Source: Pseudomonadota bacterium (lineage in GTDB: Bacteria; Pseudomonadota; Gammaproteobacteria; Steroidobacterales; Steroidobacteraceae). Taken from it: a DNA stretch of 64,000 nt. The stretch covers positions 62,001 to 126,000 of the forward strand of contig JAJZDX010000003.1 of assembly GCA_021805865.1 (NCBI GenBank), in the 5' to 3' direction. Positions 35,801 through 47,507 of the stretch are shown piece after piece. The notes below the pieces were generated by a model. It saw only the letters and a list, made by a program, of their open reading frames with translations. It did not search any database and was not told where the DNA came from. Each line of letters starts with the position of its first letter. Position 1 is the first letter of the stretch. The position numbers were made by a program, and so were the translations under genes.

Positions 35801-37807
35801 ATGAAGACCAATGTCATCGCAGACCCGGTCGGAGGGACCGGGGCGCTCGGTGAGTTCACCCTGCGCGGGATGCTGATCGGGGTGCTCATCACCGTGGTGT
35901 TCACCGCGGCGAACGTCTACTTCGGCCTCAAGGCCGGTCTGACCTTCTCGACGTCGATTCCCGCGGCCGTGATCTCCATGGCCCTCCTGCGCGCGCTCGG
36001 CGGCGCGACCATGCAGGAGAACAATATCGTGCAGACCGTGGCCTCCGCGGCCGGCACGCTCTCGAGCATCATCTTCGTGCTGCCGGGGCTGGTCATCGTC
36101 GGCTGGTGGACGGGCTTCCCGTTCTGGATGTCGTTCGGCATCTGCGCAACCGGCGGCATCCTGGGCGTCATGTACACGATCCCGCTGCGGCGCGCGCTGG
36201 TGACCGACTCGGACCTGCCCTATCCGGAGGGCGTCGCCTGCGCCGAGGTGCTCAAAGTGGGTGCCGGGCAGGCGCAGAACGCCGACATCGAGGCGGTGGA
36301 GAGCGGCGGAGCGGGCCTCAGGGCCGTGCTCGTGGGCAGCATCGTTTCCGCGGCGTTCTACATCGTGGTGCAGACGCAGCTCTTCACCAGCGATGTGGTG
36401 CGCTATTTCCGCTTCGGCCGCTCGGGTGCGGCGAGCGGCTTTGACTTCAGCCTGTCCTTCGCGCTGTTCGCCATCGGGCATCTCGTGGGGCCCGCGGTCG
36501 GCATTGCGATGCTGCTCGGCGCGCTGATCGGCTGGGGCTGGGGGGTGCCGCACTTCCTGCTGTCGCATCCGGCGGCGGGCTCCGCCGCCACCGTGGCGCA
36601 GGGGGCCTGGGCGCATTACGTGCGCTTCCTCGGCGCAGGGGCGATCGGAGTGGCCGCAATCTGGACGTTGGGCACGCTGGTGAGGCCGGTGATCCGGGGG
36701 CTCGCCGGCGCCCTCGCCTCCTCGCGCGCGCGCAAGGCCGGTCAGGCGCATACGCTCGCGCGCACCGAGCACGACATTCCGATCGGCACCGTGGCGCTGG
36801 TGTCGCTCGGCTGCCTGGTGCCCGTGGGGTGGCTGCTGTGGCACTTCAGCGTCATCAGCGGGCTCGGGCGCTTCGGGACGCTGCTCACCGTGGGCGGGGT
36901 GATCTTCGTCGCCATCATGGGCTTTCTCGTGTCCACCGTGTGCGGCTACATGGCGGGCCTCATCGGCTCATCCAACAGTCCGCTCTCGGGAATCGGTATC
37001 CTCGTGGTGGTGATCTTCGCCCTGATGCTGGTCGCCGCCCTGAGCTCGCACCTGCCGGCGAACGCCGGGCGGGCGCTGGTCGCCTTCTCGCTGTTCGTCA
37101 CCGCGGTGGTGTTCGCGGTCGCCTCGATCGCCAACAACAACCTGCAGGACCTGAAGACCGGGCAGCTGGTGGACGCCACGCCCTCGAAGCAGCAGTGGGC
37201 GCTGGTGGTCGGGGTCATCGCCGGCGCGCTGGTCATCCCCCCGGTGCTCGATCTGGTGAACCACGCCTACGGCTTCCTCGGGGCCCCCGGGGTCGATCCG
37301 GCGCACGCGCTGCCGGCGCCCCAGGCCGGGCTGATCTCGGCGCTGGCCCAGGGGGTGATCCAACACAACATCGACTGGAGCGCGATTCTCGCCGGCGCGG
37401 GCATCGGGGCGGCCTGCATCGCGCTCGATGAGGGGCTCGGGCGAGTGTTCAGGACCGTGAGCCTGCCGCCGCTCGCCGTCGGGCTCGGCATCTATCTGCC
37501 GACCTCCAGCACGCTGATGATCGTCGTGGGGTCGCTCGTGGGCTGGTGGTTCAACCGCCGCTGCGAGCGGCTGCCCCGCGGGGAGGCGGTGAAGCAGCTC
37601 GGGGTGCTGCTTGCCTCCGGGCTGATCGTGGGCGAGAGCCTGCTCGGGGTGATGTTCTCGGCGCTGGTGGTCTTCTCCGGCAAGGCCGCCCCGCTCGCCC
37701 TGGTCGGGCCGCAGTTCAAGACCGCCTCCATGTGGCTCGGCGGGACGGCCTTCGCGGCCGTGATCTATCTCCTGTACCGCTGGGTGCCGAGGCTGGTGAG
37801 CGCCTAG
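35801..37807 (+). CDS. OPT family oligopeptide transporter
   Basis: A 668-residue membrane protein with about fifteen hydrophobic helices. The ATG at 35801 begins MKTNVIADPVGGTGALGEFTLRG. EFTLRGMLIGVLITVVFTAANVYFGLKAGLTFSTSIPAAV and ENNIVQTVASAAGTLSS are the N-terminal signature of bacterial OPT transporters, and LPYPEGVACAEVL follows. The family moves small peptides or metal chelates; the substrate is unknown here. Its stop shares CTAG with the convergent MFS gene. Confidence 0.93.
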   Translation: MKTNVIADPVGGTGALGEFTLRGMLIGVLITVVFTAANVYFGLKAGLTFSTSIPAAVISMALLRALGGATMQENNIVQTVASAAGTLSSIIFVLPGLVIVGWWTGFPFWMSFGICATGGILGVMYTIPLRRALVTDSDLPYPEGVACAEVLKVGAGQAQNADIEAVESGGAGLRAVLVGSIVSAAFYIVVQTQLFTSDVVRYFRFGRSGAASGFDFSLSFALFAIGHLVGPAVGIAMLLGALIGWGWGVPHFLLSHPAAGSAATVAQGAWAHYVRFLGAGAIGVAAIWTLGTLVRPVIRGLAGALASSRARKAGQAHTLARTEHDIPIGTVALVSLGCLVPVGWLLWHFSVISGLGRFGTLLTVGGVIFVAIMGFLVSTVCGYMAGLIGSSNSPLSGIGILVVVIFALMLVAALSSHLPANAGRALVAFSLFVTAVVFAVASIANNNLQDLKTGQLVDATPSKQQWALVVGVIAGALVIPPVLDLVNHAYGFLGAPGVDPAHALPAPQAGLISALAQGVIQHNIDWSAILAGAGIGAACIALDEGLGRVFRTVSLPPLAVGLGIYLPTSSTLMIVVGSLVGWWFNRRCERLPRGEAVKQLGVLLASGLIVGESLLGVMFSALVVFSGKAAPLALVGPQFKTASMWLGGTAFAAVIYLLYRWVPRLVSA

Positions 37808-39231
37808 CCGGCCGCGACGCGCCTGCTCACCTCGGCGCCGGTGCTCTCCGGCAGGCGCGCGTAGGCGAATACGGCGAACGCGCCGATGCACCCCGCCAGC
37901 ACCAGGGCGAGGCGGAAGTCAAAGGCAGAGAGCGTCGCGGCATGACGCAGCAGCCGGCTGAAGTTGAGGATCAGCGCCGCGCCCGCCACGCCCACCGCCA
38001 TGGCGATCTGCTGCGTCAGCGAGAAAAGAACGCTCGCGGGCGAGCGCTCCTCGTCGGAGATCTCCGCGAACGTCGTGAACAGCATCGCGGTGAACTGCAT
38101 GGAGCGGCTGGCGCCGGCGAGCAGCAGGATGAGGGCGGTGAGACCGAGCGGCAGGCCGGGGGCGAGCAGCGCGCACGCGGCGATGCCCGCTGCGGTGATC
38201 GCTCCGTTGACCATCAGCACCCGGCGCAGGCCGAAGCGGCGGATGATGGGGTTGGTGAGGGCCTTCATCAGCAGGTTGGCCAGCATGTACACGAGCAGCA
38301 GCACGCCCGCATCGAGGGGCGAGTATCCAAAGCTCACCTCGAGCATCAGCGGCAGCAGGAAGGGCGTGGCGCTGATCGCGGCGCGCGACAGGCCGCCTCC
38401 GGAGATCGTGGCGATGAAGAACTCCCGGCGGCGCAGCACGTTCAGGCGCACGAGCGGCTGACCCGCCGAATCGAGGTGGCGCACCGCGGCGTAGCCGGCG
38501 GCGGCGGCGGCGGCGAACAGGCCGAGGGCGAGCGGCACGTCGAGCTGCTGCCCGGCGATCAGATCCAGGCCGTAGCTCAGGCACCCGACCGCCGCGGCGA
38601 GCAGCAGGAATCCGCGGTGGTCGAAGGCGGTGTGCTCCTTGACCTTGTGGTTGGGAATGAGGGACAGCACGAGTGCGACGGCTGCGATTCCAAACGGCAG
38701 GTTGACGTAGAAGATCCACCGCCAGGAGAGCGCATCGGTGATGAAGCCGCCGAGCACGGGCCCGATGACCGGGGCGAGCAGGCTCGGCCACACGAGCGTC
38801 GAGAGCGTCTGCATCAGCTCGTGCTTTTCCGTGTTGCGCAGCACGATCAGGCGTCCGACCGGGGACATCATCGCCGCCGAGCCGCCCTGCACCAGGCGCG
38901 CGGCGATGAAGGCGGCAAAGCTGCCCGAGAGGCCGCAGGCCATGGAGGAGAGCGTGAACAGCGCGATCGCCCCGGAGAAGAGGTTGCGCGTGCCGAGGCG
39001 CTCGGCGAGCCAGGCGCTCGCCGGGATGCACACGGCCGCCGCGAGGGCGTAGGCGGTGATGCCCTCCCCGACGCGCGCGGCGTTCGTTGCGAAGCTGTGG
39101 GCCATCGCCGGCAGCGCGGTGACGATGATCGTCGAGTCGAGGTTCTGCATGAAATTCGCGCAGGCGACGATGAGCGCGATTTGCATCGAAGGCCGGCGCA
39201 GAGCGGCGAGGAGGGCGCGAAACTGTGGCAT
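37804..39231 (-). CDS. MFS exporter, DHA2 (EmrB/QacA) type
   Basis: A 475-residue proton antiporter with about fourteen helices. CANFMQNLDSTIIVTALPAMAHSF holds the helix-1 motif of DHA2 members. RLVQGGSAAMMSPVGRLIVLR is helix 4, followed by GPVLGGFITDALSWRWIFYVNLPFG, the antiporter motif C region. A drug or metabolite efflux role is likely. No adjoining membrane-fusion protein or regulator is present. The last codon overlaps the OPT stop. Confidence 0.92.
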   Translation of the reverse strand: MPQFRALLAALRRPSMQIALIVACANFMQNLDSTIIVTALPAMAHSFATNAARVGEGITAYALAAAVCIPASAWLAERLGTRNLFSGAIALFTLSSMACGLSGSFAAFIAARLVQGGSAAMMSPVGRLIVLRNTEKHELMQTLSTLVWPSLLAPVIGPVLGGFITDALSWRWIFYVNLPFGIAAVALVLSLIPNHKVKEHTAFDHRGFLLLAAAVGCLSYGLDLIAGQQLDVPLALGLFAAAAAAGYAAVRHLDSAGQPLVRLNVLRRREFFIATISGGGLSRAAISATPFLLPLMLEVSFGYSPLDAGVLLLVYMLANLLMKALTNPIIRRFGLRRVLMVNGAITAAGIAACALLAPGLPLGLTALILLLAGASRSMQFTAMLFTTFAEISDEERSPASVLFSLTQQIAMAVGVAGAALILNFSRLLRHAATLSAFDFRLALVLAGCIGAFAVFAYARLPESTGAEVSRRVAAG

Positions 39232-39366
39232 CCCCGCCAGTGTATCGTCCTCGGGAGCGAGGTTTGCCGACTCTACTCCTTCTGGAGGAGGATGCGGCAG
39301 GCGACAGCGACGCGGCGCGCCTTGCGCCCGCCGCGAAGGGTCGCCTCCGGAGCCGATCCGGGCCCG

Positions 39367-39756
39367 CTACCGCAGCCGCTCGATGGCCGCCGAGAGCAGC
39401 TCCCGGACCTTCATCGCCGCCGGTCCGAGGTCCGGGTTGCCGGTCCGCTCCATGGCGCTGACCGGATCGATGGAGGCCACTTCGACCCGATGATCCGCCG
39501 TCTCGCGCACGATCACGTTGCACGGCAGCATCACGCCGAGTCTTTCCTCCTTCAACAGCGCCTCGTGAGCGATGCGTGGATTGCAGGCCCCGAGGATGCG
39601 GTACCTTGGAATGTCCGCCCCGATCTTGGCCTTCAGAGTGGCCTGCACATCGAGGTCCGTCAACACCCCAAAGCCTTGTTCCTGGAGACTGGCGGTGACG
39701 TCCGCGATGACGTCGTCGAAGGATCCGGAAACCGTTTTCGCGAGGTAATAGCTCAT
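39367..39756 (-). CDS. DUF302 family protein
   Basis: A 129-residue protein. The ATG at 39756 (MSYYLAKTVSGSFDDVIADV) follows GGGAGAGG and is preferred to an upstream in-frame codon. LQEQGFGVLTDLDVQATLKAKIG, YRILGACNPRIAHEAL and LGVMLPCNVIV are the DUF302 core. Members are small proteins of unknown function, some linked to heme or sulfur redox genes. It may end an operon with the aldo/keto reductase and dehydrogenase genes upstream. Confidence 0.9.
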   Translation of the reverse strand: MSYYLAKTVSGSFDDVIADVTASLQEQGFGVLTDLDVQATLKAKIGADIPRYRILGACNPRIAHEALLKEERLGVMLPCNVIVRETADHRVEVASIDPVSAMERTGNPDLGPAAMKVRELLSAAIERLR

Positions 39757-39864
39757 GCGCCTCTCCCGGGAATGAGGACAACTGGACATGCCGGCACCGC
39801 CTAGAATACCGGGTCCGGCGACGGCCGCGCCATACGGGCTTCTCGTAGCCCCCGGCGCGGGTGA

Positions 39865-40611
39865 TTACAGCAGCTGGCGCGTGGGCCGGTACAGGATCTC
39901 ATTCACGTCCACGTCCTCGGGCTGGCTGATCGCAAAGACGACCGCCCGCGCGAAGGAGTCGGCGGGAATCGCCAGGTCCTCGTAGAACCGGTGCACGTCC
40001 GCGGCGATGTCCTTCTCGGTGATGCTGTCGGGGAGCTCCGAGGCGATGGCGCCCGGGGAGATGACCGTGGTGCGGATGTTGTGAGGCTTGACCTCCTGGC
40101 GAAGCCCCTCGGAGATGACCCGCACGGCGGTCTTGGTGGCCGAATAGACCGCGCTGCCGGGCCGCACCACATGGCCGGCGACGGAGGCGACGTTGACGAT
40201 GTGTCCGGATTTGCGCCGGATCATGTGCGGCAGCGCCGCGGCGATGCCGTAGAGCACTCCCTTCACGTTCACGTCGATCATCCGATTCCAGTCATCGAGC
40301 TTGAGCCGCTCGAGGGGCGAATGGGGCATCAGGCCGGCGTTGTTGATCAGGACATCGATGCGCCCGTATCGCTCGACGGCGGTGTCGACCAGGCGCTTGA
40401 CCTGCTCGCTGTGCGTGACGTCGGTCGTGACAGCAAGCGCCTGGCCGCCGACGGCGGTCAGCTCGGCGGCGAGCGCCTCGATGCGCCCGGCACGCCGCGC
40501 CCCGAGGGCGACGCTCGCGCCCTGGTGGCTCAGGTGGCGCGCGGCCGCCTCCCCGAGTCCGCTGCTTGCGCCGGTGATGACGATGACTTTTCCCTTGATG
40601 GGCTCGCTCAT
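39865..40611 (-). CDS. short-chain dehydrogenase/reductase
   Basis: A 248-residue cytosolic oxidoreductase. The cofactor loop [15 protein letters not shown] is at residues 14-28, NNAGLMP is near 88, and the catalytic triad is Ser (NVASVAGHV), then YSATK. The basic residues after the second strand (GARRAGR) suggest NADPH. The PGAIAS and TEKDI segments are typical of the classical SDR group to which YdfG-like enzymes belong. It lies 41 bases after the aldo/keto reductase gene, so both may act on carbonyl compounds. Confidence 0.92.
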   Translation of the reverse strand: MSEPIKGKVIVITGASSGLGEAAARHLSHQGASVALGARRAGRIEALAAELTAVGGQALAVTTDVTHSEQVKRLVDTAVERYGRIDVLINNAGLMPHSPLERLKLDDWNRMIDVNVKGVLYGIAAALPHMIRRKSGHIVNVASVAGHVVRPGSAVYSATKTAVRVISEGLRQEVKPHNIRTTVISPGAIASELPDSITEKDIAADVHRFYEDLAIPADSFARAVVFAISQPEDVDVNEILYRPTRQLL

Positions 40612-40652
40612 GATCGGGTCTGCAGGTTGCGGGACATGCGCGGCGGCCGAGC

Positions 40653-41744
<1,092 letters not shown>

Positions 41745-41859
41745 CTATCGCTTGGGGGGGGGCGATGGCCGGCGAGCCGGCGGACCTGGACATTATTCCA
41801 GATCCGCCGGGGTGCCCAAAACGGCGCACCTGCGCCCCGTGGCGCGCGGGTCGGACAGA

Positions 41860-41889
41860 GGCCTCTTCCCGGAAATCCGGGAAGAGGCC
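41860..41889 (-). terminator. perfect 14-bp inverted repeat after the HEMGE gene
   Basis: GGCCTCTTCCCGGA (41860-41873) and its exact complement (41876-41889) form a very stable hairpin. It lies 50 bases past the stop of the secreted-protein gene on the minus strand and 218 bases before the aldo/keto reductase gene. No T-run follows in either direction. Confidence 0.6.
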
Positions 41890-41938
41890 GGTGGAGATCC
41901 TCCGGCGCGGCCGGGCGGGCGCGGGTGAGCGGGGAGGC

Positions 41939-43339
41939 TCACCCGCTCGAGATGCTCGGGTCGCCGCAGACCGGGCCGGCGTCGCTCGTGAAGGTGCCGT
42001 TGCTCGAGTACCAGCCGTTGACCCCGAGCGACTGCCCGCCGAAGAACCAGGAGAAGAATGCGAGCTCCTGGAGGTTGTAGGTGAACCCATTCGGCATGGT
42101 GACCGGCGGCATGTTCGTTCCCGAGAGCGGGTCACCGACCTCGAGATTCTCCTGGCAGCCGACGGTTTGACCGGAGTTCCCCCACGGCGGCACCTCGTTG
42201 TCGCCGAACGGATCGTTGACCAGCTCGCCCATCTCGTGCGCCATCACGTCGGAGTTCTCGGTGCCTTGGCCGAAAATTCCGCTGGAGTCGAAGTCGGCCA
42301 CGGCGTAGAGCTGGTTGGGTGTCGGCTCACCGGCGCTCGAGTGATAGCCGAGCACGCAGCAGGTGGACAGTGCGCTCACCGGGCTCGCGAGCACGGCGTT
42401 GTACAGAAGGAAGACCGGTACGCTGCCGGGGCGCAGCCCCTGCGAGGCAAGCCTCGGCAGCAGCGTGCCGTTGATGTAGGAGTCGAACCAGTTGAGGTCG
42501 AGGATCTGCACGGTGCCGCAGCCGCCGAAGGTCGAGGCGGCGAACGCCAGGCCCTCGTTTGCCGGAACCGTGACGTGGATCGGGCGGGCCATGCGCACCG
42601 GGTCGAACAGCACGTGATAATTCCCCGGATTGTCCCCCAACGCCCCATAGAAGCTGCCGCGCTCGACCGCGTCGATGTATTGCGTGTCGCCCAGGAAGAC
42701 CCCGCCGAAGTAGAAGGGCGTGTCCTGGAAGATCGGTGACTGGTAAGCGAGTGTCGAGGGCACATCGTTCGGGGCGGTGAGACAGGCGGTGTCGGCGGCC
42801 GTGGAGTTCTGCGTCGTGTCCCCGGGCTGGGTGCTGAAGGCATCGGCGCCCGCATCATCGCCCGTGGAGATGACGCCCGTGCCGACCGTTTGAGTCGTGA
42901 GGATCATCGGCACGATGACCACCGGAACCCGGCTGGTCCCCGGGTCCCTGAACGGGTTGGTGCCGACCATCGCGCCGACGTGATTCAGCCCGTCGCGGGC
43001 GGCGTGTCTCACATCGAAGGTCCACAGCGGCACCGTGTCCCGATCGCCGCGGAAGCCGCCCCAGCGCTCGTTCCCCCATCCGCGCGAGCCGACTTGAACC
43101 GCCGGCCCGTAGGACGTGAGGCTCCGCTGCTCGCTGCGCAGCGGCGCCTGACTGAATCCGCCGGCGTGGCCCGTGAGCAGATCCGTTCCGGGGAACATCA
43201 TCACCGTCACGTTCTTGTCGGTCGTCGGCCCGCGCGCGGCGGCCGCATGCGCCATCGACACCATCCCGAGGGCCGCGGCGGCGGCGAGGGCCGCCACAGC
43301 GGACGATCGCGAGACGGAAAGCTTTCCGAAGACTTTCAT
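41939..43339 (-). CDS. secreted protein with HEMGE motif, putative metal-dependent hydrolase
   Basis: A 466-residue secreted protein of unknown function. The ATG at 43339 follows GGGGAG and starts a signal peptide ending MAHAAAA. The striking feature is VMAHEMGELVNDPFGD (residues 366-380), resembling a zinc-protease helix but with Glu where HExxH needs the second His. CQENLEVGDPLSG (396-408) could give another ligand. Similar HE.GE plus NLEVGDPL proteins are, from memory, found in Acidobacteria and Proteobacteria as uncharacterised secreted proteins. Five or more Cys suggest disulfides. It stands alone, with a CRP-like site upstream. Confidence 0.7.
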   Translation of the reverse strand: MKVFGKLSVSRSSAVAALAAAAALGMVSMAHAAAARGPTTDKNVTVMMFPGTDLLTGHAGGFSQAPLRSEQRSLTSYGPAVQVGSRGWGNERWGGFRGDRDTVPLWTFDVRHAARDGLNHVGAMVGTNPFRDPGTSRVPVVIVPMILTTQTVGTGVISTGDDAGADAFSTQPGDTTQNSTAADTACLTAPNDVPSTLAYQSPIFQDTPFYFGGVFLGDTQYIDAVERGSFYGALGDNPGNYHVLFDPVRMARPIHVTVPANEGLAFAASTFGGCGTVQILDLNWFDSYINGTLLPRLASQGLRPGSVPVFLLYNAVLASPVSALSTCCVLGYHSSAGEPTPNQLYAVADFDSSGIFGQGTENSDVMAHEMGELVNDPFGDNEVPPWGNSGQTVGCQENLEVGDPLSGTNMPPVTMPNGFTYNLQELAFFSWFFGGQSLGVNGWYSSNGTFTSDAGPVCGDPSISSG

Positions 43340-43458
43340 CGGTTTCTCCCCTGAGAGTTGTTGGTACAGACGTGGTGGGCGTTGAGGCCTTCTTCCAGCA
43401 ACTGCACGGTGCGTCTCGGCGCTCACCACGGAGTTGGTCGCGCGGACTATACGCTCGA

Positions 43459-43472
43459 GTGACAAATATCAC
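43459..43472. promoter_or_regulatory. CRP-like dyad
   Basis: GTGA, six bases, then TCAC forms the core of a CRP/Vfr/Clp-type site, inside an AT-rich patch in a GC-rich region. It is about 120 bases before the HEMGE gene start. A partial match could arise by chance, but the local base composition supports a promoter. Confidence 0.4.
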
Positions 43473-43621
43473 AATTTGCGCCCCGCGCCGCGGGCTCAAC
43501 TTGTCGGATCGGCGCGGGGCGACTGACGGGGCCGGCCGGCCCCGGCTCGCGCAACACCGCCACCCTGACACAAGACGAGTGAGGCGGCCGAAGCGGCCCG
43601 CGGAGTGCGGATTTTTTCCGA

Positions 43622-45922
43622 TCAGGAGCCGAAGAGGCTGTAGAGCTCGTCTTCCTGCGCGAAATGCAGCGTCAGAATCGCGTGCAGGCCATAGAGCAGG
43701 CGGCGCAGGTCCCGCAGGTCCTCGCGCACCGGCCCCGCCGGCGGCAGCTGCTCGACGAGGCGGCCGAACAGCCGGCTCAAGCGGCGGATCTCGTTGTGGG
43801 TCTGGATGAGAGGACCGGTCGGGTTCTCTCCCTTCAGCATTTTCTCGATGACCGGATAGGCGGTCCGCTGCTCCTCGCTCTCATGGGGCAGCAGCTCCTG
43901 CTCGAGCATGTCGCGGATGCGCTCGAGGCGCGAGCGCGCCTCGCGCCCGGGCAACGCCTCGAGCTGCACGGCGAGAGCGGCAAGCTCACCCACCTTGGGG
44001 CGCAGCGAGCGGTGGCTGCGCGCAAGGTCCTGCGCCAGGCCCTTGATCTCGGGGCCGGGGGCGAGGACGCTCCTGCGGCCGCCGAGCGCGCGCAGCGCAT
44101 TCAGGATGACGAGGATGTCGATGCCCTCCTGCAGGATCGCGCCCGCCACCGGCGCGATGAAGCCCCCGGCGGCGAATGCCATCGCCACCAGCGAGAGGCC
44201 CATGCCGGCGATTACGCTCTGCAGCGCGATGGCGCGGGTGCGGCGGGCGATCCCGACCGCCTCGGCAACGCCCTCGAAGCGGTCCGAGGTGAGCACCACG
44301 TCCGCGGCCTCGGAGGCCGCCGTGGCACCGCGCGCGCCCATGGCGATCCCGACATCGGCGAGGGCGAGCGCGGGCGCGTCGTTGATCCCGTCGCCGACCA
44401 TTGCGGTGAGGCCTTCGGCGCGCACCTGGCGCACCACCTCGACTTTCTCCTCGGGTGCGCGCTCGGCGAACACCCTGTCAACACCCAGCACGTCCCCGAC
44501 GAGCTCCGCCACATCGGGGTGGTCGCCCGTCACGAGGTGGATGCGCTCGATGCCGGCCGCCCTCAGCTCGCGCAGCACGCGCGCGGTCTCCGGACGGATG
44601 GGATCCTGCAGAAGCAGCGCGCCGCAGAGCCTGTCGTCGATGGCGACGAAGACGCTCGATGAGCCCTCGACCGCGGTGCGCAGCTGCACCGAGCGCAGCT
44701 CCGCGGTCGGCTCCCGATCGGGAGCGACGAATCGCCGCTGGCCGACCGAGACACGATGGCCCTCGAGCTCCCCGGTGATCCCGCTGCCCATCTGCTCGCG
44801 GACCGCGCTCGGGAAGGCGAGGGTGAGGCCGCGGTTGCGCGCCTCGGCGAGAATCGCGGGCGCGAACGGGTGCACCGAGAGCTGCTCGAGCGAGGCGGCG
44901 TAGCGGATGAGCTCATCGGAGGAGATGCCGCCCATCGTCTCGACGGCGAGCACCTCCGGGTGCGCGGAGGTGACCGTGCCGGTCTTATCGAGCACCAGCA
45001 CGCGGGTTCTCGCGAGCGTCTCGAGCGCGGCGCCTCCCTTCATGATGATTCCCCGGCTCGCCGCGCGCGATATTCCGGCGATGATGGCCGCCGGGGCCGC
45101 GAGGATGAGCGGGCAGGGGGTCGCCACCACGAGGACCGCGAGCGCCCGCATCGGGCTGCCGGCGAGGAGCCAGGCGATCGCCGCCGAGGCGAGCGTCAGC
45201 GCGAGGAAGGCCAGGGCGTAGCGATCGGCGAGGCGCACGAAGGGCGCCTTGGACTGCTCGGCGGCGCGCACCAGACGGATGATTCCGGCGTAGGTGCTCT
45301 CGGAGGCGATCGCGGTCACCGTGAGCTCGAAGGGGCCTGCGCAGTTGCTGCCGCCGCTGCGCACCGGGGTGCCGGGCTCGAGCCGCACGGGTCTTGATTC
45401 CCCGGTGAGGGAGGACTCATCGAGCACCGCGCTGGCGGAGCGGATGATGCCGTCCACGGGCACGACCTCCCCCGGCTTCACGACCAGCACATTGCCGAGG
45501 CCGACTTCCTCCACCGGCACATCGACGAACCGGTCGCCCTGGCGCCGGTGCGCAAACCTCGGCACCCGGCGAAGCAACGCGCTCAGCTCGCGCCGCGCCC
45601 GCGCGCTCGCGTAGCGCTCGAGCGCCGCACCGCTCGTGAGCATCACCGCGATGACCGAGCCGGCGAGGTATTGGCGCAGCAGCAGCGCGCCCGCCATGGC
45701 GAGGACCGCGATGATATCGACCCCGACCTCACCGCGCAGGAGCCTCCATCCGGTGGCGGCCGCGGCGGCGAGGAGCACGATCCCGGTGGTGGCGAGGAGG
45801 GCCGCGCGGCTGACCACCGGCGCATCGAGAGGGCGGGCGATGAGGCCGACGGCGAGCCCGAGCAGCGCGGCGGCAAGGAGGGAGTAGTCTCGGTAATCGG
45901 CCCAGGGTCGATGGGCGGCCAA
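43622..45922 (-). CDS. P1B-5-type metal ATPase with C-terminal hemerythrin-like domain
   Basis: A 766-residue metal-exporting ATPase. There is no N-terminal metal-binding domain. Helix 6 has TPCP (268-271), diagnostic of the P1B-5 group, which is linked to nickel and iron. DKTGT (312-316) holds the phosphorylated Asp, with HP at 351-352 and GDGINDAP (510-517). Residues about 675-766 form a hemerythrin-like bundle with His680, His709, His747 and His753 and Glu/Asp between them (LLPHE, THNEI, LHAILTLHFAQEDELY). A C-terminal hemerythrin domain is known in P1B-5 ATPases. The TTG at 45922 has AGGGAG 7 bases upstream. It is not in an operon. Confidence 0.9.
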   Translation of the reverse strand: MAAHRPWADYRDYSLLAAALLGLAVGLIARPLDAPVVSRAALLATTGIVLLAAAAATGWRLLRGEVGVDIIAVLAMAGALLLRQYLAGSVIAVMLTSGAALERYASARARRELSALLRRVPRFAHRRQGDRFVDVPVEEVGLGNVLVVKPGEVVPVDGIIRSASAVLDESSLTGESRPVRLEPGTPVRSGGSNCAGPFELTVTAIASESTYAGIIRLVRAAEQSKAPFVRLADRYALAFLALTLASAAIAWLLAGSPMRALAVLVVATPCPLILAAPAAIIAGISRAASRGIIMKGGAALETLARTRVLVLDKTGTVTSAHPEVLAVETMGGISSDELIRYAASLEQLSVHPFAPAILAEARNRGLTLAFPSAVREQMGSGITGELEGHRVSVGQRRFVAPDREPTAELRSVQLRTAVEGSSSVFVAIDDRLCGALLLQDPIRPETARVLRELRAAGIERIHLVTGDHPDVAELVGDVLGVDRVFAERAPEEKVEVVRQVRAEGLTAMVGDGINDAPALALADVGIAMGARGATAASEAADVVLTSDRFEGVAEAVGIARRTRAIALQSVIAGMGLSLVAMAFAAGGFIAPVAGAILQEGIDILVILNALRALGGRRSVLAPGPEIKGLAQDLARSHRSLRPKVGELAALAVQLEALPGREARSRLERIRDMLEQELLPHESEEQRTAYPVIEKMLKGENPTGPLIQTHNEIRRLSRLFGRLVEQLPPAGPVREDLRDLRRLLYGLHAILTLHFAQEDELYSLFGS

Positions 45923-46345
45923 GGTCCGCTCCCTTACGCCCGGTGAGGCGCGAGCGCAGGAGGCACGGGCGGCCGTTCGTGTTGCCGGGCGGCTGCCATC
46001 GCCGCACTGGCGAGCGCGCCGGAAAAGAGCCGCGGCACGCGCTCCGTCAGGGAAGCGCCGCACGGATGAGCCGCCGGCCCGAGGCCGGCGAGATATACCC
46101 GAGCGCCTTTGCGGGACTCCCCCTGCACCGTCATCTCCCCGCTGCTCGTTTGGATTGACCGACGCCCCTGATGCGGCGGATTTTACCATGGCGGTGCCAG
46201 CGAGGGCGGACGGATCGCCTGCCGGCTGCGCGGGCCTGCGCAGCCGTGCGCTGTGGGATAATCCCGCGCGCCGAGTTGCCGAAGGGAAAGTGCACGGGCG
46301 CAGGGGCGCATCGGAACGCTGCGCAGCGTCGCTTCGAGAGCGAGG
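45923..46345. other. divergent intergenic region
   Basis: It separates the metal ATPase from the plus-strand dusA gene. A minus-strand 66-codon frame (45934-46134) begins directly after GGGGAG but has no recognisable domain and is doubtful. For dusA a GATAAT -10-like element lies at 46258-46263. No metal-regulator operator could be recognised. Confidence 0.35.
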
Positions 46346-47359
<1,014 letters not shown>

Positions 47360-47507
47360 GCGCACGCATCCCGGGCGTTTGGGGGAGGGGCGGGCCTCGG
47401 CGCTCGTGCGCCGGTGGCGCTTGCCAACGCGACTCGCGTATACTTGCGCATATTTCCCGCCAGCCGCATGTCCACGTTCGAGACATCCAACAGTCGGGGG
47501 AGCATGG

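Noticed and set aside
45934-46134. A 66-codon minus-strand frame before the metal ATPase
   Set aside because: The ribosome-binding-like GGGGAG is directly against the ATG, without spacing, and no family features are seen.
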